Shown here one piece after another: positions 24,164-34,383 of a stretch of 64,000 nucleotides of DNA. Numbering within the stretch: the stretch's first letter is position 1; each line of letters opens with the position of its first letter. A program made the position numbers and the translations under genes. Under the pieces are notes generated by a model that was given only the letters and a program-made list of their open reading frames with translations, was not told the DNA's origin and did no database searches. Source of the DNA: Nocardiopsis listeri (GTDB lineage Bacteria > Actinomycetota > Actinomycetes > Streptosporangiales > Streptosporangiaceae); NCBI RefSeq assembly GCF_020741345.1, contig NZ_DYZD01000053.1, positions 19,723 to 83,722 of the forward strand, read 5' to 3'.

Positions 24164-25570
24164 TCACCGCTCCGTGGGCCGCCCGAACGCTCGGATCCGA
24201 TCGGCCAGTTCCCAGGACCGGGCGGCGGCTTCGGGAACGGGGTGGTGACGGGCCAACGCCTCCAGCACCGCCAGGGCGTCAGGGTGCGCCCCGAGCACGA
24301 CCGGATCGGCGTCCACCAACAACAACCGGTGCACGTCGGGGCTGTCCTCGGCGGTCAGAAAGGAGGTCAGACCCGAACCGTCGGGGGACATCGCGGCGGC
24401 CACCATGTCGATCACCACCCACGGTCCGTACTCGGCCAACAGCCGATCGATGCCGCGCTGGTCCAGCATGCCGGAGGAGAGCAGCACCATCGCGGACAGG
24501 CAGGCCTCGGTGCTGTGCGGTGAGGTCAACAGGGCGCGCAGCCGCGGTTCGAGTTCGGAACTGGTGGTGTTGAGCACCTGGGCGGCCACCCAACGGCGCA
24601 GGGCCAGACCGGGCCCCCGCACCACCTCGGTGATCTGTCGCAGGGCCTCTTGCGGTCCACGCCGGTCCAACCACTGCGCGGCCTCCGGTGAGCGTTCCTC
24701 GAAGGGCAGCACGGCCAGGGCGTCCAGGAACCGGGAGGCGCACGCCTCGGCGAGGGTGTCCACGATGGGGGCGTGGATCCCCACCTCCAGGAGTAACCGT
24801 CGCACCCCGTGGCGGCCCAGCGCGGTGAGCTCCACGGTGCACCGATCCACGCTCTTATCCTCGGGAGCGTGGTCCAGGGCCACCGCCCCGGTGTCGGAGA
24901 GCTGCCACAACACGTTCAGGAGCAGATCGGTGGTGTGGGGCGTCTCGGCGGATGCGGTGCGAGGGACCGGTCCGGACAAGGCCTCCAGCGCCAGGGTGTC
25001 CAGATCGGGCCGGTGCCCGTCGGGGGCCTCGTACAGGAACCGCAACACCTCCGGAAGCAGGTCCGGGCCGGTGGTGCCGGGCACGGGATCGTGAGGACGG
25101 GACAGGTCTCCGCGTGCGTGCGCGATGGTGTGTTCGAACTCGTGGAACCACCACTCCAAGACCTGTTCGGGGTCGCGCACCCGACGTTCCAGGTCGGGGT
25201 CGGGGCGGGCCAGGGAATCGTCTATGCGGACCAGCCCCAGACGCAACGCGGCGGACCAGGGCACCACGAAGTGGGCGACATCGGCGACCGAATGCAGGGC
25301 GCCGAGCCAGCTCACCCGTTGGTCCAGGTGACCCGGAAGGTCGTGCGGCCACAGAGAGAAACGGGAGATCGCCGCCCGGGCGTCATCGATGCCGGGGACC
25401 CCACCGGAGGTGACCGGGATCGAAGGGGCGCTCCAGCGGGCGAGACTCAGGGCGTCGCACAGCAAAGGGGAGTCCAACGCCACGCGGGCCAGGACGTCGG
25501 TCGGTGGTAGCGACACGGGCCTGGCCGACAGGGAAGGTCGTCCCGGCCGTGACGGTTCGTGAGAGGGCAT
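24164..25570 (-). CDS. Lineage-specific family member A (winged-helix plus HEAT-like), unknown function
   Basis: 468 residues from ATG 25570. The N-terminal part has LCDALSLARWSAPSIPVTSG and GIDDARAAI, the W.....G.PVT.GG pattern common to a large actinobacterial family of uncharacterised proteins. The middle contains LTALGRHGVRRLLLEVGIHA, a wing-like motif shared with three other genes in this window. The C-terminal 180 residues look like HEAT repeats (LRRWVAAQVLNTTSSELEPR). Its closest relative here is 27637-29022, with near-identical order of blocks. No catalytic motif is visible. The ORF-track extension to 25840 is unsupported. Confidence 0.75.
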   Translation of the reverse strand: MPSHEPSRPGRPSLSARPVSLPPTDVLARVALDSPLLCDALSLARWSAPSIPVTSGGVPGIDDARAAISRFSLWPHDLPGHLDQRVSWLGALHSVADVAHFVVPWSAALRLGLVRIDDSLARPDPDLERRVRDPEQVLEWWFHEFEHTIAHARGDLSRPHDPVPGTTGPDLLPEVLRFLYEAPDGHRPDLDTLALEALSGPVPRTASAETPHTTDLLLNVLWQLSDTGAVALDHAPEDKSVDRCTVELTALGRHGVRRLLLEVGIHAPIVDTLAEACASRFLDALAVLPFEERSPEAAQWLDRRGPQEALRQITEVVRGPGLALRRWVAAQVLNTTSSELEPRLRALLTSPHSTEACLSAMVLLSSGMLDQRGIDRLLAEYGPWVVIDMVAAAMSPDGSGLTSFLTAEDSPDVHRLLLVDADPVVLGAHPDALAVLEALARHHPVPEAAARSWELADRIRAFGRPTER

Positions 25571-25763
25571 GTCCGGCCCCGTTTCCAGCATCGGGTGTGA
25601 GTGTGAGCGAGGGTGACCCCTTACTACCGTTCCACGCCGGTCCGGTGGGGTGGTTTCCCACAGATCGGTACGAAGCCGGGAGCCGGGGTACCCGTGACCG
25701 GGCCGTCCACAGGCCGGGAAATCACCGGTGCGCGTGGGGGCGGCGAACCCTAAGGTTGAGACC

Positions 25764-27584
25764 ATGGACCGACTCGCCGCGTTGGACGCCCACCTTCGCA
25801 CCATGCCGCCGGAACGGGTCGCGGACATCCTGTCCACCATCCCCGACGGGGCCGTCCGCTACCGGACGGCCACCCCCGACACCCTGCTCGACCTGATCAT
25901 GATCCTGGCCTTTCGGCCCACGGTCTTCGAACGTCTGCCCCTGCCCCACCACCAGCTCCTGCGCGCGGTGGTCGCGGTCGCCGAGAACGCCCAAGAGCTG
26001 CTTCCGGGCGGGCCGGAGGGCGGATGGCCGCGCAGACGTCGATCCCTCGCCCAGGACCCCTTCCTGCTGGGGCCGGTCGATCACGAGGCCCTGCTGGCCA
26101 AGGTGGGCGCCGACCGCCCCGGGCCGGCCAGGATGCGTGCGGAGGAATACGTGTCCGACCTCCTGGCCCTGGCGGTCCTGTGGCCGGACGGCGACGGCGG
26201 CTACCACCTACCCGACGACGCCGGGTACCAATTCGGCATGCGAGGCTTCCCCTGGTCGGTCGAGGAGGCCCTGGACGGATACGGCCTGGCGACCTTGCGT
26301 CGGATGGCCTTGGCGTTGGGGCTCGACCCCACCGGGGACCGGTGGGAACTGAGGAAGACGTTGCAGGGTGCGCTCACCGACGAACGAAAGGTGGTGTCCC
26401 TGGTACGCGGTGCGCCGCACGGGGTGGGGCACCGGATCCTGCAGATGACCTTCTTCTCCGAGCAGGTGGAGATCACCTCGACCCACCTGGCGAGGGGCGT
26501 GGACCTACCGGTGGACGGAACGGGCGACGACGAACGGGACTGGCTGCTGGAGCACGGGCTGCTGTTGCCGACCGGGTACGAGACCGACGACGCCCGCATC
26601 TTCGAGGTCGCGCGCGAAGTGGCCCTGACGATCCGGCGCTTCTTCCCACACCGGTTCGATCCGGCCCCGCAACAGGTCACGGGACCCCCGGTCGAGGGGA
26701 TGCCGCCGGGACGTGGACCCGGTGCGGTGGAGGAGATCTCCCGGGAGGCGCTCACCTTCCTGGCGGGGGCGGACACCCGACTGGTGGCCACGCTCACCGA
26801 ACACCCCGGGAGGCTGCGTCGTGACGGTCGCCTCGCGGTGCCGTCGCGACGCAGGCTCACCAAGGCGGCGGGCGGCAACGAGGACCTGGCCAGGACCTGG
26901 CTGGAGGTGGGAGCGCGGACCGGGCTGTTGATCGCCGAGAACGGTCACATCACCCTCTCCGACCAGGCCGGAGCATGGTCGGCCGCCGCTCCGGAGATGC
27001 GCCTGGTGGCGCTCCTGGAGGGCTGGGCCCGTCGCGCGGAGGACGGCCTGTGGTGGCCCACCGACGACGAACCCGTGGCCTCCGGGGCCGTGGAAGAGGG
27101 CGCCGACGCCCGCAGCAGATGGGCCGTGGTGTGCGCGCTGACGCACGTGCCGAGCGGAATCACCCTGTGCATCGACGGCGCGCGGGCCACACGGGAACTG
27201 GCCGAGGAGAACAAGAAGGCCACGGGAACCGAGTGGCTGCTCTCCGCCGCCCACTGGTACCAGCCGTTGACCGCCGTGGACCCCGAACATGAGTTTCGGG
27301 TGCTGCGCGCCTTCCGTGAGGCCGAGCTCCTGGGAGTGGTGTGCGCCGGCGCCGCCAGCCGTGTGGGACGCGCGCTCTCCCAACGGATCCGCTCCGCCCC
27401 ACGGATCGAGGACGAGCCGGGGGAGGGGGTCCTGGCGGCGGTTCGGGAGACCCTCGGCCTGGGAACGCCGGACCCGGGAGAAAGCTGGGGCGGAGCCCTG
27501 GACCTGGTCGGTCCGGAACACGCCCGCCACCGAGAACTGACCCGGTGGGCACGGGAACTGTTCGGGCGGCCCTGGATCCCCTGA
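25764..27584 (+). CDS. Helicase-associated-domain-like protein, unknown function
   Basis: 606 residues from ATG 25764 (AAGGTTGAGACC upstream). The start, LAALDAHLRTMPPERVADIL then LDLIMILAFRPTVFERL, resembles actinobacterial helicase-associated proteins that carry stacked winged helices and no ATPase motifs. Several short winged-helix-like blocks follow, for example LARTWLEVGARTGLLIAENG followed by HITLSDQAGAWSA. No Walker motif, signal peptide or membrane helix is visible. It sits between two members of the lineage-specific family and is transcribed in the opposite direction to both. A DNA-binding role is inferred only from fold resemblance. Confidence 0.65.
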   Translation: MDRLAALDAHLRTMPPERVADILSTIPDGAVRYRTATPDTLLDLIMILAFRPTVFERLPLPHHQLLRAVVAVAENAQELLPGGPEGGWPRRRRSLAQDPFLLGPVDHEALLAKVGADRPGPARMRAEEYVSDLLALAVLWPDGDGGYHLPDDAGYQFGMRGFPWSVEEALDGYGLATLRRMALALGLDPTGDRWELRKTLQGALTDERKVVSLVRGAPHGVGHRILQMTFFSEQVEITSTHLARGVDLPVDGTGDDERDWLLEHGLLLPTGYETDDARIFEVAREVALTIRRFFPHRFDPAPQQVTGPPVEGMPPGRGPGAVEEISREALTFLAGADTRLVATLTEHPGRLRRDGRLAVPSRRRLTKAAGGNEDLARTWLEVGARTGLLIAENGHITLSDQAGAWSAAAPEMRLVALLEGWARRAEDGLWWPTDDEPVASGAVEEGADARSRWAVVCALTHVPSGITLCIDGARATRELAEENKKATGTEWLLSAAHWYQPLTAVDPEHEFRVLRAFREAELLGVVCAGAASRVGRALSQRIRSAPRIEDEPGEGVLAAVRETLGLGTPDPGESWGGALDLVGPEHARHRELTRWARELFGRPWIP

Positions 27585-27636
27585 CCCCGCGCTCGGGCCC
27601 GGTACCGGTCACCGGCGACATCGGTCGAGTCTTGGG

Positions 27637-29022
27637 TCAGGGCGGGTGCGGGGCGCGGGCCCGAGCGGCCCTGGCCCGTGCCGCCACCTCCGGGTCGGGA
27701 TGGTGACTGCCCAGAATCCGCAGGACCTCACGGGTATCGGGGTGCTCCGGATCCCAGAGCCGGTCGACGTCGTCGAACAAGTGCCGGTCGATACCCTCGG
27801 CGGCCTCCGATACCAGGAAGGACCGCATCCCGGACTCGCCCAGGGCGGTGGCCGCGGCGAACACGTCGATGGCGGTCCAGTGCCCGAACCGGGCGCTCAA
27901 CGACTCGCGCTCCTGCTGCGGGAGCATGTGCGAGGACAACAACACCACCGACGCCAGACCCGCCACCGTGGGATCGGGTTCGGCCAACAACCGACGCAGG
28001 CGCTGACCGATACGTGAACTGATCAGGCCCAGGACCAAAGCCGCGTTCCAACGACGCAGAGCCCTGCCCGGCCCGGCACAGACCGCGATGATCTCCCTCA
28101 GGGTCTCCTCGGGCGCGCGGGCGTCCGACCACGAGGTGAGTCCGATGAGCTGACCGTCGGGGGAGAACGTGGCCAACGCGTCCAGGAAGGCGCCCGCGTC
28201 GAGCCGAACGAACTCATCGAGCAGAGGAGCCCGTCGGCCACGCGACAGCAGGATCTGCCGTATCCCGTACCGGCCCAGGTCGCTGAGTTCCACCCAGAGC
28301 GGGTCGGTCCGGTGGTCGCGGGGAACGTCCTTGGGCGCCCTGGGAGCGCTGTGTCCGACCTCGACGGCGCCGGAGTCGCACAGTTCCCAAGCTCCGCGAG
28401 CGAGCCTGCCGGTGCTGTGTCCCGGGCAGGCCGTCGGCAGGTGGCTCTCCTCCTGGGCGGTCACGACCTCCTGGGTCAGCATGCGCAGTGGGACACGAGC
28501 CCCGTCGGGGGACTCGTACAGCCGGCTCAGGGCGGTGTCCGGTGAGATGCCGGCGACCTCCCGCAGCGAACGCTCCACGCACTCGCCGAAACCGAGCATC
28601 CACCAACGCAGGACCTCTTCGGGGGAGCGCACCCGGCGGTCCAGATCCCGGGCGGGCCGTGCCTGGCCCGTTTCGCACTGGACCAACCCCAGCCTCAGGG
28701 CTGCGCGCCAGGAGCGGATGAAACGGTGAGCCTGTTCCGGGGAGCCGATCCGCCGCAGCCACTCGTCACGGCGGTGCGGGTCCCGGCACAGGTGGTGGGG
28801 CCAGAGCCCGAACCTGCGGATCGCCTCGCGGGTGTCGTCCAACCCCGGCAGGCCGTCCGCGTCGACGTGGGTGATGGGGCCGCACCAGCGGGCCAGATCC
28901 AGGGCGTCGCCCAACAGCGGGGTCGCCAAGGCGGACCGGGCCAGTTCCCGGGACGGTCGCAGGGACACCGGTCGGGCGGCGAAGCGATGGTGGGCCGACG
29001 CGTCCGAGTGGTGCGATGACAT
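27637..29022 (-). CDS. Lineage-specific family member B, paralogue of the gene at 24164
   Basis: 461 residues from ATG 29022, directly after GGGGGCAGGA. It shares with member A the ARPVSL..(P/T)..LAR.AL..PLL.DAL.LARW start, the GLVQCETGQARPARDLDRRV and EEVLRWWMLGFGE blocks, the wing-like LSDLGRYGIRQILLSRGRRA, and the HEAT-like end LRRWNAALVLGLISSRIGQR. The two genes flank the helicase-associated-like gene. No catalytic residues are recognisable. The pair is best explained by duplication within this locus (inference). Confidence 0.75.
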   Translation of the reverse strand: MSSHHSDASAHHRFAARPVSLRPSRELARSALATPLLGDALDLARWCGPITHVDADGLPGLDDTREAIRRFGLWPHHLCRDPHRRDEWLRRIGSPEQAHRFIRSWRAALRLGLVQCETGQARPARDLDRRVRSPEEVLRWWMLGFGECVERSLREVAGISPDTALSRLYESPDGARVPLRMLTQEVVTAQEESHLPTACPGHSTGRLARGAWELCDSGAVEVGHSAPRAPKDVPRDHRTDPLWVELSDLGRYGIRQILLSRGRRAPLLDEFVRLDAGAFLDALATFSPDGQLIGLTSWSDARAPEETLREIIAVCAGPGRALRRWNAALVLGLISSRIGQRLRRLLAEPDPTVAGLASVVLLSSHMLPQQERESLSARFGHWTAIDVFAAATALGESGMRSFLVSEAAEGIDRHLFDDVDRLWDPEHPDTREVLRILGSHHPDPEVAARARAARARAPHPP

Positions 29023-29262
29023 TCCTGCCCCCGAGTCCTGGTGTCTCGAACTCCCTTTCTCTCCCTTGTACAGCGACTCGACATGTCCGTGTGGTGGTTT
29101 CGCCGACATCGTGGCGACGAAACCGAGAGAAACGGGGTTTCGGGCATGGTGCGTCGGGCTCTACGCCGTGTCCCCTTGGAACAGGCGGCCGATGATCGAC
29201 CTTCGGGCGCCTCACGTCGGGGCCCGCGCGGGCCACCTCCGGAGACGAACCCACGGGGCGGA

Positions 29263-30000
29263 TCAGCGCAGGTACGAGGCCCCGTTCAGGTCCAGGACGG
29301 TGCCCGAGGCCCACTCCGCCTCGGGGGAGGCCAGGAAAAGCACGGCCGCGGCGACCTCCTCAGGGGCGGCCACCCGACCGAAGGGGCTCTGCGCGCGCAC
29401 CTGGTCGGTGACCCGGTGCGCCACCCGTTCGGTCGCGACGAAGCCCGGCGCGACGGACGCCACCCCGATCCCGTGCGGAGCCAGTGCCACGGCCAGGGAC
29501 TGGCCCATCGAGTGCAGGGCGGCCTTGCTCGCACCGTAGGCCGGGTGTTCCGGTTCCCCCTTGAACGCGCCCCGCGACCCGATGTTGACGATGCGTCCGC
29601 GCACCCCCTGGTCGATCATGTGCCGGGCGGCCCGGTGAGCGACGTGGGCCGCCCCCAAAACGTTGACGTCCAGGGTCTGGCGCCACACCTTCACCCACTC
29701 CTCGAAGGGGGTGTCGGCGATCGGGTGGGGCAGGTTCACGGCCGCGTTGTTGACCAGGACGTCCAGCCCACCGAGCCGTTCCAGAGCGGTCTCGACCAGT
29801 TCGGCCGCGGCGGTCGGCTGGCTCAGGTCGGCTCCGACCAGCAGGTGCCCGTCGCCGGGCAGCGCGCGGAGGGTCTCCTCGGCCTCCTCCCGACTGGAGC
29901 CATAGTGCACGGCGACCCGGTCGCCCGCTTCGGCGAAGGCGATGGCGATCGCGCGGCCGATGCCCCGCGCGGCACCGGTGACCAGGACGTGACGACTCAT
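29263..30000 (-). CDS. Short-chain dehydrogenase/reductase, FabG-like
   Basis: 245 residues. TGAARGIGRAIAIAFAEAGD is the NAD(P) loop, VNNAAVNLPHP the structural motif, NIGSRGAFKG supplies the catalytic Ser, and YGASKAALHSMGQSLAV the Tyr and Lys. The end (AVLFLASPEAEWASGTVLDL then NGASYLR) is typical of 3-oxoacyl-reductase-like SDRs, which reduce ketones or oxidise alcohols. The ATG at 30000 follows GAAGGG; the much longer ORF in the track reads through non-coding DNA. Nothing adjacent tells the substrate. Confidence 0.9.
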   Translation of the reverse strand: MSRHVLVTGAARGIGRAIAIAFAEAGDRVAVHYGSSREEAEETLRALPGDGHLLVGADLSQPTAAAELVETALERLGGLDVLVNNAAVNLPHPIADTPFEEWVKVWRQTLDVNVLGAAHVAHRAARHMIDQGVRGRIVNIGSRGAFKGEPEHPAYGASKAALHSMGQSLAVALAPHGIGVASVAPGFVATERVAHRVTDQVRAQSPFGRVAAPEEVAAAVLFLASPEAEWASGTVLDLNGASYLR

Positions 30001-30581
30001 GAACGGACCCTTCGACGAAGACGACGGAGCACCGAGGCTACCCACCTCGAAAGAGCGACGGTTCCGAAACCGAAGCCGGGAAACCAAGTCGCGGGGTGCG
30101 GCGGGTGCACTGCTCGAAGCCCCGTTCTCGTAGGTGATCCCGCCTGCAACGCCGCGGTTACCGGACAGTAGACTCGCGCCGCGATCACAATGGCTGATCC
30201 CATCTTCCGGGGAGGCGACAAGGTGAACGGCGACGCATGCACGAGTGGAACGTTCGACCACCGGCGCCCGACCCCAAAATCGCCGAGCACCACCCCCAAC
30301 ACCTCCCCGAACCTCCGACCGCCGATGGGCACCCCACCCACGGCGCCGTCCCCTTGGACCGACGGCTCGGGCACGCACGACACGATCACCCCCGCCCGGA
30401 GCACCGAGGTCGACCGGTGACACCCGATCGGGCGGGCGCCTCTCAGCGCCGCACACCCCGAGACACCGAGCACATTCGGCAGGGCCCGCGGCCGATCACG
30501 CAAGAGGCCCCGCCCCGACGACCCACGGAATCTCCGCGCACGCTCGGCCGTCACCGTCGAAGAACGAAAGCGAGAACCCCC
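30001..30581. other. Gene-free stretch between the SDR and the acyltransferase
   Basis: Two overlapping open frames exist (30190 and 30237), both proline/histidine-rich with no ribosome site or recognisable domain. I treat them as shadows. The stretch presumably holds the two divergent promoters. Confidence 0.5.
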
Positions 30582-32405
30582 ATGACAGACCCCCATCGGC
30601 CAGGCACCTTCGCCTATGACGACGACCTTCCCCGGCTGCCGCTGCCGGCGCTCCGTGACAGTGCGCAGAGGTTCCTGCGCTGGTGCGAACCCTTGCTGGA
30701 CAGCGCGCAGTTCACCGCCACAGAGACCGCGGTGGAGGAGTTCCTGAGGCCGGAGAGCCCTGCCTGGGCACTGCAGTCCGAGCTGGAACGCGTCGACGCG
30801 AGCGAGGACTCACAGTCCTGGCTGGACGACTACTGGCCGAGCCAGTACCTCGGTGCCCGGGGGCGGGTGGCACTGGACGTGAACTACTTCTTCCTGCTCG
30901 CCGACCGTGAAGGCGACCAGTGCGAACGCGCGGCGGACCTGCTGGCCGCCGCCGTGGACTTCAAACGGCGCGTCGACGCCGAAGAGGTACCCCCGGAGGC
31001 GCCGCGCGGGCGACCCCAATCGATGGAACAGCTCAAACGCCTCTTCGGCACGACCCGGATCCCCGGCGAGACGATGGACACCGTTCGCACCCCCTACAGC
31101 CCTGAACACCCCGGGCCCTCGCGGGCAAGGCACATCGTCGTGTTCTCCCGCGGGCACGTGTTCGCCTTCGACGTGCTCGACCCCGATGACCGTCCCTACA
31201 CCCCCGACGAGCTGACCGCCGGGTTGCGTGAGCTGCTCGCGGCCGTCTCCGAACAGGCCGCCCCCGGCCGGTCGGTCGGTCACCTGACCACCAAGGGGCG
31301 GACCGAGTGGGCGCGAAGCAGGCGCGCCCTGCTCGAAATCGACCCCGCCAACTCCGCGGCGCTGGACACCGTGGAGACCGCGCTGCTGTGCCTGACCCTG
31401 GAGGCGGACACCCCCGCCGACGACCGGGCGGCGGCCGAGCGTCTCCTGCACGGAGACAGCGCGAACCGCTGGTTCGACAAGGTCCTCGGCTTCGTCGTCT
31501 TCCCCGACGGCAGAGCCGGTCTCAACTGCGAGCACAGCACACTGGACGGCACCACGGCCGCCTCCTTCCTCAACGCGGTCGACGCCTTCTCGGCGCCTGC
31601 GCGTACCGGCACCGAAAGCGCTCGTGTGCCCGCGTTCGCGCCGGTGGAGTTCGTCCTCGACGAGGCCCTGCGCACCGACATCCGCGAGTCCGGTGAGGCC
31701 TTCGCCGACTACGCGGCCCAGGGCGTCAACGCCACGTTCAGCAGCCGCGAGTTCAACAGCGAACGCGCCAAGGCACTCGGTGTCTCGCCCGACGCCTTCA
31801 TCCAACTGGCCTTCCAGCTCGCCCACAAACGCGCCAAGGGACGATTGGGCGCCACCTACGAGTCGATCTCCAGCCGGCAGTACCACTACGGCCGCACCGA
31901 GACGATGCGTGTGATCACCCCCGAGTCGGTCGCCTTCGTCGAGGCGATGGAGGACCCGGGTACGGCCGCGGACGCCCGAGAGGCCGCCGCGCGAGCCGCC
32001 GCCCGGGAACACGCGGCACGGGCCAAGGGCTGCCAGGTCGGTGAAGGGCCCGAGCGGCACCTGTGGACCCTCGAACTCATCCGTAGGGACCGTGGCGCCG
32101 AGCTCGGAGCCGAGACGCCGATGGCCCTGTACGACAGCCCGGGCTGGCGGATCATGCGCTCGGACCACCTGTCCACCAGTTCGGTGCCCTGCCGGCCGGT
32201 GCACCTGTGGGGATTCGGCTCGACCGGCCCCGACTGCATCGGCATCGGGTACATCCTGTTGCCGGATCGGATCGACCTCCACCTGCACGCCCCGCGAAGC
32301 CTGGCCGATGTACAGGAGCGCTTCGTTCAAGAGCTGAGTGGTGCCTTCGAGGAACTGGCGGATCTGTTGGCCGACGCGTCGACCATGAGCACAGCCCGCG
32401 GCTGA
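30582..32405 (+). CDS. Choline/carnitine O-acyltransferase family protein
   Basis: 607 residues from ATG 30582. Family features are complete: N-terminal LPRLPLPALRDSAQRFLRWC, VALDVNYFFLLAD, the catalytic His in GLNCEHSTLDGTTAASFLNA, the substrate-site YHYGRTETMRVI, and a C-terminal GFGSTGPDCIGIGYILLPDR block. These enzymes move acyl groups between CoA and carnitine or a similar alcohol in the cytoplasm. Bacterial members are uncommon, and the acceptor here is unknown. A weak purine-rich stretch (AAAGCGAGAA) precedes the start. The gene faces a terminator shared with the next, convergent gene. Confidence 0.9.
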   Translation: MTDPHRPGTFAYDDDLPRLPLPALRDSAQRFLRWCEPLLDSAQFTATETAVEEFLRPESPAWALQSELERVDASEDSQSWLDDYWPSQYLGARGRVALDVNYFFLLADREGDQCERAADLLAAAVDFKRRVDAEEVPPEAPRGRPQSMEQLKRLFGTTRIPGETMDTVRTPYSPEHPGPSRARHIVVFSRGHVFAFDVLDPDDRPYTPDELTAGLRELLAAVSEQAAPGRSVGHLTTKGRTEWARSRRALLEIDPANSAALDTVETALLCLTLEADTPADDRAAAERLLHGDSANRWFDKVLGFVVFPDGRAGLNCEHSTLDGTTAASFLNAVDAFSAPARTGTESARVPAFAPVEFVLDEALRTDIRESGEAFADYAAQGVNATFSSREFNSERAKALGVSPDAFIQLAFQLAHKRAKGRLGATYESISSRQYHYGRTETMRVITPESVAFVEAMEDPGTAADAREAAARAAAREHAARAKGCQVGEGPERHLWTLELIRRDRGAELGAETPMALYDSPGWRIMRSDHLSTSSVPCRPVHLWGFGSTGPDCIGIGYILLPDRIDLHLHAPRSLADVQERFVQELSGAFEELADLLADASTMSTARG

Positions 32406-32480
32406 CCCTTCGCCCCGTGGTATTCGCCGTCCGGTGTCCCGGAGCGTGGGCTTCGGGGCACCGAACGGCGGGACGTGCAC

Positions 32481-32521
32481 CCACCCCGGCCCCGACCGGA
32501 ACGCCGGTGGGGCAGGGGTGG
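32481..32521. terminator. Bidirectional nested hairpin
   Basis: CCACCCC and GGGGTGG outer arms enclose GCCCC/GGGGC and CCGG/CCGG inner stems. It lies between two convergent genes ending at 32405 and 32554. Confidence 0.65.
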
Positions 32522-32553
32522 GGCGGCAGCGCGTGCGCCGCACAGAGACGGCC

Positions 32554-33714
32554 CTACCCGTTGTAGAACACGGGTGTGCGGCGGGCGGCGCGAGCCGGAC
32601 GCGGCCCCAACGCGCCCAGGGCGATCGCACTGAGCACGCTGTCGGCGGCCGGATGCCCCGACCCCCACATCAACTTCGTGACGGTCTCCGGATCGCGCCA
32701 GAGCTCGCGGTCCTCCGGCAACGGCAGTCCCGAATCCACCCGTACGGCATAGGTGTCGAGCACCGCCATCACCAACTGCGCGCTCCGGACCCGCCCGGTA
32801 CGACACCGGGCGTGGGCCACCCAACCGCCCAGGACCGGGTGATCACGGTAGGTGTCCAGTACCTCGTCGGCCTCGGACCCCACCCCGCGAAGCACCCGGA
32901 AGGCGCGCACACGCAACCGCCAGTCCGCGGGGTCGGTACAGGCGGCCAACAGCGACCTGGCCGCCTCTCGCGCACCACGCTCGGCGACCCACTCCGCCCC
33001 CATCGTTTCGACGTCGACCGACCGTGAGCCCCAAAGGAGCAGCAACAGTGCCCGCGCCGAGAGATCGCAGACCCGCGGATGCTCCGACAACGGTTCGTCC
33101 CGCTCGTGTCGACGACGGGCCATACCGTGGTCACCCAAACGGGTGATGCGCACCCGGCCGTTCGGGAGGGGCTCCACCGCCCCCGAACGAATCAGGGAGT
33201 GCACCGCCGCAGGGACGCCTTCGGTGTCGTCGAGTTCGTGCGCCAACTCCTCCAGGGACCGACCGCGTCCGCAGGTGAAGAGGACCTCCAGAACGCGAAG
33301 AGCCGGATCGGGGCCCGCCAGCACCGGAAGGGCCCGTGACCAGGCCCGCACGAGGCGCTCATCGTCATACCAGATCCCCATGGCGTCCTCGGGCAGGACA
33401 TCGGAGGCGCTGGTGTACAGGAACCCGGCACGCAGCGCAGCTTCGAACACCTGGGGGATCTCCTTGGGGGGCAGACCCAGATCGGCGGCGGCCCGACTCC
33501 GGTCCTCGGCGCGGAACCGCTCGGGCCCGCCTCCGCGGGCCAGGGGCACCGCCGAACCCACCCACGAGGTCAACCGCAGGGCGTCGATCAGACCCGGGCA
33601 CCCCCGCGCCTGAAGAGCCGCCTGACCCACCGGTACCAGACGGATGGTCAGTGGACCCTCATCGCGGGTCTGCGGACGCCAACGAAGGTCCACTTCCTCA
33701 GCGGAGGAGGACAT
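32554..33714 (-). CDS. Lineage-specific family member C, unknown function
   Basis: 386 residues from ATG 33714 with GGGGAGACC directly upstream. It shares the family order: LIDALRLTSWVGSAVPLARG at about residue 50, LGLPPKEIPQVFEAALRAGF then LYTSASDV, the wing-like RITRLGDHGMARRRHERDEP, and a HEAT-like C-terminal part (WRLRVRAFRVLRGVGSEAD). It is shorter than members A and B and closest in layout to member D (35274-36749). The ORF stays open another 170 codons upstream, but that part lacks similarity to the other members. No catalytic motif seen. Confidence 0.72.
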   Translation of the reverse strand: MSSSAEEVDLRWRPQTRDEGPLTIRLVPVGQAALQARGCPGLIDALRLTSWVGSAVPLARGGGPERFRAEDRSRAAADLGLPPKEIPQVFEAALRAGFLYTSASDVLPEDAMGIWYDDERLVRAWSRALPVLAGPDPALRVLEVLFTCGRGRSLEELAHELDDTEGVPAAVHSLIRSGAVEPLPNGRVRITRLGDHGMARRRHERDEPLSEHPRVCDLSARALLLLLWGSRSVDVETMGAEWVAERGAREAARSLLAACTDPADWRLRVRAFRVLRGVGSEADEVLDTYRDHPVLGGWVAHARCRTGRVRSAQLVMAVLDTYAVRVDSGLPLPEDRELWRDPETVTKLMWGSGHPAADSVLSAIALGALGPRPARAARRTPVFYNG

Positions 33715-34383
33715 GGTCTCCCCGACGGACGCGCCGAAGTTCTCCCCCTGCTGATCAAACCTTCCACGAGGGCTTCCGTCCATCGCTGCGGGGGCGGTGC
33801 CCACGGTGACCTCCTCGAGCGGTTCGCGGTGATGTCGACCGATCACCTGGCCGGATGCCCGATCGACCTTGGAGCGATCACCGGTCGGCCGCCACATCGC
33901 CCTCGGCGTGCGGCCGCCACCCTCACCACGCAACGGGACGCCCATTCCACAACGGGGCCGGCCGGTGTACGGGGCCTTGGCCTCGTCGTGCTGTCGGCAC
34001 ATGTCGCTCATCGCGGTGCGCGGGGTCCTGGTCTTGGGCGGCGGCTCTTCGGGGACGCCGTGCCTCGGAACCCGTACGGGGCCCTTCGGGCCTGGAGGGG
34101 TGAGGGTGGGACGAGGGCGAAGGAACTCGTTCAGAGTGCGCAACCCCTCTTCGACGGCGAGGGAGATCAGATACGGGACGGTGCCTCGGAGCAGACGGAA
34201 ACGGACGGGTTCGACGATGGTCATGGCGCCCCACGGGAATCAGGTGTCGAGATGGCCGTGACTCCATCGTCGGTGAAGGCGAAGAAATCTGCAGAAGGCC
34301 TGTGGATAACCCTGTTTTCCCAGGTCGGATGAGTGAAGGAAACGTGGAGGCGAGGGCAGGAGCCATTCTGCTTGAATACCGGG
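33715..34383. other. Upstream extension region, coding status unclear
   Basis: The frame of the gene at 32554 is open back to 34224, where MTIVEPVRFRLLRGTVPYLI and SLAVEEGLRTLNEFLRPRP would begin. That first 45-residue stretch looks protein-like, but the part that follows is proline/arginine-rich. The ribosome site at 33714 argues for the shorter gene. I see no other gene here. Confidence 0.35.

Noticed and set aside
30237-30581. N-terminal extension of the acyltransferase
   Set aside because: Pro/His-rich, no ribosome site, and the family begins at the ATG at 30582.
30810-32630. 606-codon minus-strand ORF
   Set aside because: Antisense shadow of the carnitine acyltransferase-family gene.
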